Below the pieces are notes generated by a model that searched no databases, was not told the DNA's origin, and worked only from the letters and a program-made list of their open reading frames with translations. A DNA stretch of 64,000 bases from Tubulanus polymorphus (Eukaryota > Nemertea > Palaeonemertea > Tubulaniformes > Tubulanidae): assembly GCF_964204645.1 (NCBI RefSeq), contig NW_027437430.1, forward strand, positions 62,001 to 126,000, written 5' to 3'. The number at the start of each line of letters is the position of its first letter. Within the stretch, counting starts at the first letter, position 1. Position numbers and translations under genes: made by a program. Shown here one piece after another: positions 32,513-43,849 of this stretch.

Positions 32513-35199
32513 ATGAATGTTGATGAAGATCTCAACTTGGATGACTTCACAGATGTCGTCACGTTATTCAAGTGCAAATTCTGTCAATATACCGATAGCT
32601 CGAAGAGAGGTATAGCAACGCATATAAAGAGCACTCATCTAGTTGATAGAGCTGCGGTTCAAACTGGAAAATCAGAGGTGGCTGTTACCGGTATACAGGT
32701 AGATGTCGACCAGTCAACTGAAAATAGTAGGGAACATTCATCTAGTATCAATGGTGAAAAGGTTTCTTCTGACCTCGTAATTCAAACCGCCGCTCAAGAT
32801 GTACAGCCAGATGTGAATAATGATCCTGCCAGTGCTGTTTGTGTTGTAAATAGTGATCCCGATCTTATTGAGTTGAATAATTCCACCAGTGCGGTTAATA
32901 CTTCATGGGATACAGTCGAACAGGCAGCAGTAGCGGCTTTAGAAGGATATCTGAATGCTACTCATTCAAACACTACAGATAATGGTCTGATCTCTCCCGA
33001 TGATAAAGGCTCGAGCGTCAACTCGAATGTTAGCGATCTCGAGCGACGGCGAATTCAAAATACGAGTGAATCAATTTCTTCAGAGCATGCAGTCGTTACC
33101 GAAGAACTGACTTTTCAGAATTTAGAAGTAAGTCATCCTCAACATATCGTAATAAGTGATAGTCTCGCCGATCCGACGAATAATCAGGTTACGAATACTG
33201 ATAGTAGTTTAGACGGTAGTGCTGCTGCTACGAAAGAACTTTATTTGTGTGGTCAGTGTAATGATGTATTCTCGTCTATAGACGAATGTAAACAGCACAT
33301 GATTGACGATCATGAGCTCGTATTAAGCGATGATGTTTGTCTAACTCCGAAAGTAAACGCCACTGGTAAAATGATGGTTGACGCTTCCATTCAGACGCAA
33401 ACGAAAAAAGCGGGGCGTAAACGCAAAACGGCGGCGGTCGAATGTGCTGAAACGGAAGAGACTCAGTTCCTCGATAGCGATAACGAGTTTAATGACGACA
33501 AGATGGCCAACGACGAACCACCGGAGGGCAGCGTCGCTCGTAAGAAACGTAAAATCAAAACTCCGCACGCGCTGAAAGCAGATTATCAATTCAGTCGAAG
33601 CATGTTACGAATCGCGAGACGAACGAATACCGAACGATTTCGAAAAAATCGCGAAGTTTTATCAAAATATACAATTGCGTGTAACATCGGCAAATGCAGC
33701 GCTAAATTTTTCCTCGACGAAAGCCTGAAAATGCACAGAGCTTGTCACATCGAGGCGTCCAATGATTTTCGGTGCCATGTTTGCGATGACGAGACGTTTA
33801 AAACGTGGAAAACCTGTCAAATTCATCTGTATCGAAAACACAACATCGACACCGATCTGTTTACATGTACCGAGTGCGAATATAAGTGTAATACATTGTC
33901 GAAACTACTAACGCATATAGAAATACATGGAGACGCTCGAAATTATCAGTGCCACGTTTGCGGTTATCAGTTTAAACAATTAGCCGGATTACGAGTGCAT
34001 CATTCCAAAGAGCATTCACTGAATGATGTCGATGTCGCTGACATTCCGGTAGTCTCCACCGATGCAAAATCACCCGCGGCGAAACAGTGCTCTATTTGTC
34101 AACGAACTTTCGTCAACCGTCAATGTTTGAGTAAACACATGCAAGAGGTGCATAAAACGAACAAACTGTTTTCGTGTGAATTATGTGATTATACGTGTAG
34201 CCGCAAACCGATGCTTAGACTCCACATGCGTACACATACCGGTGAAAAACCACACAAGTTAGTATCTAAAATTTAACAATGTAATATTCTTTCTTTATTG
34301 AAGGTAGTAATGAATTGTATTGTTTTGTCTTATAGGTGTGATCAGTGTACATTCGCATCGGCTGATCATAACTCATTACGTCGACATAAAATGCGTCACT
34401 CGGGAAAGCGTCCTTATGTTTGTCCGCACTGTCCGTATAGCTGCATACAGAGCGTATCGTTCAAAGGTCACATGTTAAGCAAACATCCCGGGCGCGAGGG
34501 TCTGTACGCTTGTCACCTGTGCAGTTTTCAGTCCGTGAAGAAAGAATCTCTCGATAATCATTTGAATGATCACAGCAACGGAATCGTTAAACAAGTTTCT
34601 CGGAAGACAACTCAGAAACGACAAGAAGAGAAACAGCAATCTATAATACATTTTCAGCAGGTTAGTTTTCATCTGTCGAGCGAAATGTTCTCAAGATTCA
34701 CGTACCGTATATTGTAAAACTGATCGTTTTTTATTTCCAGGGTCAGAACCCACCTTCGATCCCGGGATTATCAGATGCAGATGCAGCTCAACTGATTTAT
34801 TCTGCTTTAAATGTCATACAGGAAAAGGCAGCTCAAGGTGATGACACTGCGCAAAGTTTTACGTTACAAATTCCCTGTTCTGGAGGGGGCAACAGTCAGG
34901 AACAAACTGTTTATTTTGCTGTACATCCTACAGATGGGACAGATATAGCGACTGAGGACAATAATACTCGGATAATAAATGAGAACAATGCTGCAGAAAC
35001 GGCTTCAAACAAGAATAACGATTCGAGTGCCACGGCACTTCAACAATCTGAAAACATTTATGTGCAAAATGTTGAATCGTTATCTGAAGTGATAGCAGAA
35101 AGTGGTAAAAATGGAACTGTTCTAATAAAGGTAGAAGGGACGGGAAATAATCGGCAGCAGTTTCATATGATTGAATTACAAGAAGGGTCATCTGCCTAG
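32513..35199 (+). CDS. C2H2 zinc-finger protein with about 11 fingers
   Basis: Three coding exons, 32513-34257, 34336-34660 and 34741-35199, give 842 residues. The first join restores HKCDQC at the start of a finger. A lone N-terminal finger (FKCKFCQYTDSSKR...) is followed by a polar, acidic linker of about 200 residues, one finger (YLCGQC...), a basic stretch (AGRKRKT, ARKKRKIK) that could be a nuclear signal, and then nine fingers, two with the linker THTGEKPHK or RHSGKRPY. The C-terminal 150 residues are finger-free and Gln/Asn-rich, ending VEGTGNNRQQFHMIELQEG. Probably a nuclear DNA-binding regulator. I do not recognise the specific orthologue; the lone N-terminal finger and acidic linker recall ZNF335-like proteins, but I would not assign a name. 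Confidence 0.9.
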
Positions 35200-35254
35200 T
35201 CATCCATAATTCATTCCTGAAATTATTGTATAGGATCACAGTTGTTTGTGAAAA

Positions 35255-35260
35255 AATAAA
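35255..35260 (+). promoter_or_regulatory. Poly(A) signal AATAAA, zinc-finger gene
   Basis: AATAAA about 55 bases after the stop codon at 35199; a second lies near 35308. Confidence 0.5.
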
Positions 35261-35565
35261 TGTATTGATTGAATTAAAAGCTTGTTCCAATTTTTTCATC
35301 GTTTGCAATAAAGTTGTTGACCATCAAATATTAGATTGTTTTTCCTCATTACTATACATAAAGGATCAAAGGTACTTCATTCCTCATCAGCATCCTTTTC
35401 TTCCTCCTGAAGTTCTCAATCACCGCAGAACCTAGTTCCTTTGAATTTCAGGCTTCATCAGAATGAAAATCAACAATTTGAGAGGAAGAATTACATAAAA
35501 ACAACTGATATTTCTATTTTTCGAAAGACTAACTAAATCCGTGCAAAAATTGATGACTAAGACAA

Positions 35566-35907
35566 TCAATCTTCACGATAAAGTTTACTCTTATCGATTT
35601 TTTCCATTTGTTTGTGCCTTCGTTTATCTCTGCATTCCACGTACAATCGACCTTTCCTTCGCACAAAGTAACACGAGTCGCATCTTTTTCGTAGAATTGT
35701 TTTTACTTTATACGACGCCACTTGGGATAAGTTTGAGTTCAATGGCTGTAAGAAACGTGCTGGTTGTGGAGTTTCTGTGTTTCGTGGAGCCACAGCAACC
35801 TGGGGAAGAAAGCTGGAACACGATGGAGTAAAAAGTCTTCGAATATTTGTGGTCCATGTACCACTCACATTTCTCTGAGCAAGCTGAATAAACCCACGCA
35901 ATAGCAT
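35566..35907 (-). CDS. MRPL36: Mitochondrial ribosomal protein bL36m
   Basis: The single coding exon gives 113 residues. The C-terminal 45 residues are the L36 domain, VKTILRKRCDSCYFVRRKGRLYVEC followed by RHKQ, with the conserved Cys-Cys-Cys-His zinc-binding pattern of the large-subunit protein. The N-terminal 65 residues, beginning MLLRGFIQLAQRNVSG with few acids, fit a mitochondrial presequence. The ATG at 35907 is preferred because a T-rich acceptor lies just upstream (about 35947), which makes the preceding codons untranslated. A short tail after RHKQ (MEKIDKSKLYRED) is longer than in human. Confidence 0.93.
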   Translation of the reverse strand: MLLRGFIQLAQRNVSGTWTTNIRRLFTPSCSSFLPQVAVAPRNTETPQPARFLQPLNSNLSQVASYKVKTILRKRCDSCYFVRRKGRLYVECRDKRRHKQMEKIDKSKLYRED

Positions 35908-36474
35908 CTCCTCCTCAGTTTGGATTTTCTGCAATGTCAATGAAACCTAAAAGAAAAAAATACAGTTTTCAATGTATCGTTGACTAAGTCTGTTCAATAT
36001 ACTCAAATTTGAATTTGTTAGTTACGACAATTTTGGGCCGACGTTAGTAGGCTGTTTAAATTAGTATAATTCACTGAATCGTTCAAAAATTTCATCAAAG
36101 TTGAGTTTATCATTATTTTCTTTCATATAAAAGTCATTTCGATAAAGCTTAAATACCTAGAAATGAGAATTATCGATGATATCAAATGTTTTTAATTCCT
36201 TTTCCCATATATTCGTTTTCAGCTAGTGCCACCTGGCGGTGCTTATTTTACTTCCGGGTTTTAGACCAATCAGAGGTGACGATACAATCAAAACCTGAAA
36301 GGAATGATTTGATTGGTTAAACTCTAGGCGGTCTAACTCGAATGAAGAAATCTGAAAAACTTGAAACGGAGGAAGTCTTCATCTAAATTGTGGGTATTCA
36401 GCCCGAAAATAAGACGAATATCTGTATTTTATTGAACTGAAGGAGAGTAGAGTAGGCATAGTTATTAATTCAAG
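35908..36474. promoter_or_regulatory. Divergent MRPL36/TPX2 promoter with CTCF-like, ETS and CCAAT motifs
   Basis: Within about 100 bases lie gtgccacctggcgg (36226-36239, complement of a CTCF-like CCGCCAGGTGGCAC), an ETS site acttccgggt (36250-36259), a CCAAT box accaatcag (36265-36273) and an inverted CCAAT gattggtt (36311-36318). Paired CCAAT boxes bound by NF-Y are typical of G2/M genes such as TPX2; ETS sites are typical of mitochondrial ribosomal protein genes. Confidence 0.6.
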
Positions 36475-37587
36475 ATGACTGCAGCTACCGTCAACACAGA
36501 TTGGGAATTCCACGCTCCGCAATTTTTCGATTTTGCCAACCCGGAAGAATACGAAAATGACGAGGCCGATGCTTGGTTTGGTACGTTGATATACATTTAC
36601 AATCATAGGTCCTTACTCTTCCATGGAAGACACACTGGTGGTACTAACCTTGGTTTGGTATATCTAGTTTTTAAGTTACCTTTGCCAGTTGTTTAATAAT
36701 TGTTACCCATTTCTGCTGTAAAAAATCATTATTAGGCCCTACATTCTGCACACTTTTTATACACTGCGCAGTTCAACCAAGCATATTTCTTCATTCATTA
36801 CGTAAAGAAATATATAGGTCTGAATTATCTGTAATCTATAGTAATAATAATACGTCACAGTATCAGATATCGGCATTACGACGGGTAGGGGGTCTGCATT
36901 ATATGATTTCATCCTGCATTTTTTTCAAAATAATGTTCTGTGTTTCTTCTTTCAGATGTACAAGAAACTACTGGTAACATCGATGATGAGTCTGGCTTTT
37001 GCGATGAAAGTCATCGAGAAGGACAAGGTAAACTGATAAAAACTGAACCTATGCAGAGGGGAGTGACTATAATTTAGGCTACATGGCGCGAGACCGATTA
37101 TCTATTATATTTCTAGAAAATCAATCGAAGAGGGGAGAAAAACGTCAAAGAACAACTGAATCAGTGTCGTCTATTCCTGAAGAGAGGTATTTCACAGTTT
37201 TTGACAATTAACCATTTGACTTACAGATTTTTTTTGTTGCACACCAAGATAATTTGCTACAAGCAACATTTATGACATTAAATGTGATGCACGGACATAA
37301 ACATCTTCACCCGTCAAGGGATTCGAACCCACTCTGCTAAAGCCGTTCCCCGAACCCCTTGACCTCACGAGTCGTTGGAGTCGTTACTAGCCGACCAGAA
37401 TCAGGTCGGGCCAATCACAGCGCTTGTTACAAACGACATTAGGCATCTATGGAATTTCCTGGTAAATGGACCAATCAGCGAATGCAGAAGTATTGTCGCG
37501 TGTTGATATATGACGTCATGCGCAAAAGCGCCAGTAATGAAATTGCGCGTCGTGAGGCCAGGGGGCTGGTGGAAGCGAGTTCGGGAG

Positions 37588-37659
<72 letters not shown>

Positions 37660-40600
37660 CCTAGAGTTAAACCAATCAAATCATTCCATAACAGATATTT
37701 ATCTGTTAATGCTTATACAGGGTTCGTAGCGGGTCTTGTAATCCTTGAATATCCTTGAATTTTGGTTGATCTTGAGGCTATCTATGAACCCTGTGATAAT
37801 TTGAGTTTTTTACTGTAAGACTATTTGACTTTTGATTGATTTGCGATAGAAATAAGACCTAGGCCCAAGAATTATTGTTTAAACATATTTGTCATTTGTA
37901 TCCCATGCCTTTTGTCATTAAAGCCCGAGTGCTAAACGGAGGCGAGGCACTCCGCATACACGCAGCACCTCTGTGAAGAAGGCCGTCAGGCGGGCAGTTC
38001 CATCGACAGGAAAACGTGCTACTCCAGTGGTACGAAGACCTCTGCGACCGAACAATCTGCCGACTGGTAAACCACCGATGACAATTAATAAATCAGCTGC
38101 TTCTCGCGTTAAAGTTCCAACCATTCCGGTTACACCAGCGTTTATGAGGTAGGGTCTAATATTATTGTTATTGTTCTAAAGGATCTGTGAGAGGCTCATA
38201 AGAGTCTGTGGTTATCCTCTGAGTAGATGAGTTCATATAAACATTGACTAATTTGATACTCTTCGTTTAGACAAATTGATGAAGCAAATTATTGATTTTG
38301 ATGAATTGAGTCTTACAATTATGCGTCCCGTTTGATATGTTTCAACAGGCGGAAACAAATGAAGACGACAACTGCAAAAACTACGGAACAGATTGAAATG
38401 GCGAAGATCGAAGAAAGTCGTCGTCAGGCTGAACAACAAAGAATTCTTGCGAAAAAATCATACGAACAATTGAACACGGCTAAAGGTCATATGCCTGCGT
38501 ATTCGGCTAAACCGTTAACAAAACCTGATGAGTTTAACTTTCACACCGACACGCGTGTAAAAAGCCACGCGATGGAAACACGAAATGACATCAAGTCACA
38601 AGACTTCACGAGTATGCTTCGAAAACCAGACGTAGCAACAGTAAGTATTTGACTACTGTTAATAGTTATGTTATTGATACAGGAACTAAAGTGAACTGTG
38701 TTTATAGTTCTCATGTCATTATCATTATAAACGTGTTTATTTTTGTTATGAATTTCAACTATTGAATAGATACAATAAACAGTTAAATCTTTTAGAAATA
38801 GAAAAAAACTTGTACCAAGTATTTGTGCATTAATTATTTATTAATGCAATTAATATAATTCAGAGCGAGAGAACTTTTATAAACTCTTTAAATTGATAGT
38901 CACCAAACGAGCTGGATACCAATAGACGTCTGCCAGGCCTCCATCCATCTGATATTGAAGATGATGATGAGTTAGTCGAAACCGGCATCACGATGATTTC
39001 CAGATCTCTCCACGACTGAGATATCTCTGTTAAACCACTTACGGATAATACAAAATCTGTTAAATTATGGTTCCACTGTATAAAAGATTTATATTGCATT
39101 ATTTGAACTTCAAAACAATCTCCATTTTTAGACATATCAAACGAAGGGTCCTACGGTGCCTAAGCCATTCTCTCTGCATGACAACAGACCTGCAGAACAG
39201 GGATACAAATTTGTGTCCGATGCTCAAAAATTGATAGCGTTTCAAAAGAATACTCCAGATAGATTCCATACGCGAGCTAGAAATAAAGGTAATTATAATT
39301 TCACTTTCTAATATATGCGTCGAGCCATTTTCTTATATTCCTTGAGATGCATTTTCTCTCCTGTGTTAACAGCGGCGACACCTCGTAGACACAGTCCTCG
39401 TTTGAATAAACTCACCGTAGCACGAACACCGAATTTAGAGACAAGATGTCGAAAAAGAAATATTCACATAGTTAGTCAAGCCGAGATGGAAGAAAAGGAA
39501 GTCGATGATATTAAACGGTAAGTACCGCTCGCTATAGTGATATGCTAGTACGTTATTCCATTTGTGATAAAATTTTGAATTACTTGATTTGCTTCGAATG
39601 AATTAGGTTTAAATTCCGTGCGAAACCTGTCAATAAGAAGGTATTAGATCAACCAGAAACATTGCCGGAAGTGACGGTGAAAGAGCCGACTGTACCACAA
39701 CCTTTTAATCTTCACGCCGAACGTAGTCATGAACAAAAGTCTGTTGATGAGGAAAGATACGAATTTCATGCTCAGCCCGTTCCAAAAAATATCCTAGGAG
39801 GAGTCGTAGTAAGTAATGGATTTAGTTCTGCTAATTCCTTCAATCAAAATGTAATGGATTTACTGGTATAGGCTCTGTTTGAATATGTTTTTAGGGTGTC
39901 AAACCGGCTAAAGAAATCCAATGTACAGTTCCTGAATCGCCAGCATTCGCTCTGAAAAACAGGGTGCGATCCATAATGGATAAAACTAAAGTTCAGGTCG
40001 GTAAATTGCTTATAGTGTCCATCAAAATTGCTGTTAAATCCATGAGTTTATCTGTACCAAAAAATGATAAATTTGTTTACTTTCACTATAGGAGGAGCCT
40101 GACCAGATAACCGTTAAAGCTAACCCTGTTCCCCACTACGGTTTAGCATTCCAACCAAAATTGAATCATCGAAAAACTGTTCCGCAACCGTTTAGTTTTG
40201 AAGTTCGAGATAAAGATAAAATCCACGCGAAAGAAGAAAAAATAAAACATGTTCTCGAAGAGGAGAAAAAGGTAAACATTTGATGAATTTATGTTGAAAT
40301 CAAAAGTTACGGTAGATAATTGACTATTGATTTGTTTTGATTTCAAGATGCATGTATTCCACGCAAACCCTCTGCCTAGTTCATCACCAGATGATTTACC
40401 TGAGAAGAAAGTTAAGCCTAACACAAATCCAAAACCTTTCAATCTGGAAAGCGAAGTACGCGGCGCTTATAAAACTGGGGAGTGGACAAGAAAGGTTTGT
40501 ATACAAAAGAATCATGAATCAGCTCAAACTTCAAATGATGTAAGTTATTCATCATATCTATATATGTCTTAATTTTTGATATAGATGGAAGATGAAATAA

Positions 40601-41668
40601 AACATCAGCGTCATCAAGCATCCAGTTTTAAAGCTAGACCCAACCGCGTCACTTGTATGAAACCTTTCGAACCAAAGAAAAGTGAGAGATCAGCTTTGGG
40701 TGAGTAGTTAATTCGAGGTCTGACGATCAATTGGTGGTCATGCGATATAACATTCTTCCTGTTAGATAACCAACCATTTGGCAGTAGGTTATGGATGCCT
40801 AAATAAACGTTTAAGCTAATGGCACAATCCAAAATCACTAACTGATCTAATTGATTTTAACATTGAAGTCTTATAATGTGTTTGTGTTACACGTGGTCTT
40901 CAACTTCAGTTAATCTGTCCCCTTTAAATTTCTATGTCTGTTTTGTATTTTCACTCTGTCATTCTGTCGAGCAAACATGGTCCCATTGTCCAAATTTCCA
41001 TGTAAAACCTTATGTGTTATCATCCCCATCTCCTGTCAGGAACATACATTTGTAGTGAAAATAAATGCTGTTTAGATAGAACAGTATAACAGTATAACAG
41101 TAGAACAGTATAAGAATTAAAACTGGCTATTATATGGGATCTGCACGTAATGCGTAGTTCAATTCACAACACAGTTCATAGAACTACGGATTATCTATTA
41201 TCCACCTACACCATTTTAATGTACCAAAAAGCTGGGTCCCGACTGATACGGATTAACCGAGGTTGACTATATTCTTTAATGCCACTTCGTGTTTAAGGTG
41301 AATGTGTTTCATATTTATATTTATGGATTTAACGTAACAACTTTCCGTCATTCTCAGGGAAGGATGAATCTATTTCAGAGGTGTGCGAGATTGAATTGAA
41401 CACGGATCGTCGCGCGGCAGAACGCAGAGATTTCGAACGTCGCAAACGAGAGAAAAAGCAGGAACTCGACGCCGTACTGGACGAGGTGCGTAAACGCAAG
41501 GACACCGAAGAACAAGAAGAAATCGCGAGACTTCGCGCCGAAGCTGTTCATAAGTCGAAACCGATTCGACATTATAAACCAGTCGTTATTCATGGTAGTG
41601 AGAAGACATTAACTACACCTATGTCGCCTAGATTCTCCGAACGTTTAGCTTTCAATAAGAAACAGTGA
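36475..41668 (+). CDS. TPX2: TPX2, spindle assembly factor and Aurora A activator
   Basis: Thirteen exons: 36475-36580, 36956-37027, 37117-37186, 37924-38148, 38349-38640, 39132-39288, 39373-39517, 39607-39808, 39895-39996, 40092-40271, 40348-40494, 40585-40699 and 41358-41668. They give 707 residues (human 747). The N-terminus WEFHAPQFFDF ... DAWF matches the Aurora A binding segment YSYDAPSDFINF ... DSWF. The middle has FHTDTRVKSH, ARTPNLETRCRKR and KFRAKPVNKK; the C-terminal TPX2 repeats show ESPAFALKNRVR, KANPVPHYGLAF, FHANPLPSSSPDDLPEKKV and FKARPNRV. The charged helix REKKQELDAVLDEVRK and LTTPMSPRFSERL end the protein as in human. It targets and activates Aurora A and nucleates microtubules under Ran-GTP control. 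Confidence 0.97.
37314..37364 (-). repeat. tRNA-like pol III box cluster, probable SINE remnant
   Basis: On the minus strand TAGCAGAGTGG (complement of 37330-37340) fits the pol III A box and GGTTCGAATCC (complement of 37320-37330) fits the B box, but the two are adjacent instead of 30-60 bases apart. The ends gtcaaggg and cccttgac pair as a stem. It lies in a TPX2 intron (37187-37923). No full tRNA cloverleaf could be drawn. Confidence 0.4.
37589..37657. repeat. (TA)n microsatellite in a TPX2 intron
   Basis: About 34 perfect TA units. Open frames reading IYIYIY across it are artefacts. Confidence 0.95.
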
Positions 41669-43849
41669 TGCGCAGTGTAGCTATTAATTTTCACAGTAGC
41701 GGGGTAGATAATTCATTGTTATGGAAATAATTTAGGTCTTTGCGTGAAAAACTGTGTGTGATATATCGAAGACATTGTGTAGAATGTATTTGAATCTATT
41801 TCTAACTTACGTATTACTGTTGATTTCGTTTTAAGGGGTATATTCCATTTCGAATCTCTATTTATCTCTAATCAGCTCCTGAAGGGCGCGTAGGATATCG
41901 CTTGAATTTACTGTGACTAGTTTTATCGGGGACTTCTGTCATGAAAAATTTACCAGACATTGAGCATAACAAGTCTTACATTATTTCTCTTGGGATTAAG
42001 ATTTTTCATGGTTAAAAACCACGTTGCCAATATTGCTTCCTAATTGTATCTTGTGAGCAGTTCTTTTATTATTTGTTGCAATTGTATGATATATCGTATG
42101 TTTTATCATTAATAAATTGAGTATGTGTAAATATGTAAATTGTCGTTTTAATTTTGATTTACTGAATCTCGGATCTGTTGAAGTTAGTAAGCATTTTATA
42201 AGGAGTCAATTAGCGAGTTGAGTGCGAACAGTGAGGAACAGTCGCATGTTTGCAGCAGAAGACGAAGTACTACTTTCTTTTGCTGCCACCATATTTGCTT
42301 TCGAAATACACAGGTGTAATTGAAAAATTCATCCAGCATTCGAGATTTTCCAGATAATAGGGCAAGCATGGCATCTTCAGTATTCTCTCTCGTCGTATAA
42401 GGCTAATGATATATCAGATTATGAAGACTAATATAAATGAATCTTTTTCAACTATTTTGCTGGGATCTGATGCATTTTATTTGGAAAAATTTAACAGTCC
42501 ACTGTGTTTATACAATACATATTAACGGAAAAACAGGATCTCGTGGCATAATTGAATTTATTGATTGATATCTACATATCTGTTAAAATCAAACAAAATG
42601 AACGAGAATACGAAAGTCAAATGAAATTTTACTAAATGCCATGTTTAAGTCTGTATTTACAATGAGGCTATGACAACGGCATAATTGAAAACCTTACCAG
42701 AACATTGCTATATACTTACTGCATCATCTTAGCAATTCATACTAAATTTGAACAATATGTCTTCAATGAAAAACCTTCATTTCGAGGAAAAATGTCAATG
42801 TAAATGTCTATGCTAGTTCAATTTTCAAACTAACACAAAGAATGAGTTCTTGCCAACTAAAATGATTTAACGATCTTTCATAATCATATTTTGTTAATTT
42901 AACAATTTCATGACCAAGCATTAAGAGCTTTTGTTTGCCTACATTATGAAACCGATTGATACTAATTGCAGTCTATTATCTATAAATGTCTATAGCGATG
43001 AATAACTACTTTTCAATTATATATCATTCATAGTAAAATGATTTGCATCACATCATTAGCAGTTTGTACAGAAAAAGTGATTTCGAGTACTCGTAGTTTT
43101 AACAAATAGAAATTTGTAAAACTCAACAATTTTGGGACAACAATATACAAAAAAATTATTACGAATCACGGTTAGAATTTTTGAAACATCCCTCACTTTC
43201 AAATTCTCATTTATGTACATGTACTAAGATTTGCGCTCAACTAAGTATCATTATATAGCATACGGTAGAATACCTAGGTAGGTGAAGCTGTGACTACAAA
43301 AATGATGACTGATTCTTTTTTTTAACAACAGAATCCATCCTTATCAAATGTCTAGCATGAAAATTGCCTAATGTTGCTAATTGAACAAACATATATCCAT
43401 GTTAAATTGACTAAGCACATACGGTACATTTTGTACACATATATTTAACACAGATTTTCTGTGGACTTAATGATGTGATTCGGATACGTAGCTACAATAG
43501 TCACACACAAATAAATAGTAAATAGATCGTATCACAAATTTTAGTACTAGAAGATAAAACGGTCTTCAAATTAAACTCATCAATATTCAAGGAAAGATTA
43601 GTCAGTAATATAAGTAAAATACATATCATTGGGATCGAATAAAATATGATTTCTTCACTGAACTATTTCGGGTTAACTTTCCCCTTATATCCATGGTAAG
43701 GATTATCAGTACTTCTGAATTTAGTCTATCAATCCAAGAGCACAAGCTCACTTTCCTATTGACCCTTCAGCAAGCTGAAGATCAGCCACATCTTAGGTCA
43801 CGAAAAATCAATTCCGGGTAAACCCATTTCGAAGTAGTTCCATCTACTT
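41669..43849. other. Convergent 3' region of TPX2 and CYLD
   Basis: AT-rich. AATAAA at 42111-42116, about 445 bases after the TPX2 stop, is the likely TPX2 poly(A) signal. TTTATT near 42555 could end a long CYLD 3' untranslated region. No exon, repeat or RNA gene recognised. Confidence 0.6.

Noticed and set aside
37401-37758. ORFs with IYIYIY runs on both strands
   Set aside because: They read through the (TA)n microsatellite and have no homology; TPX2 exons flank it.
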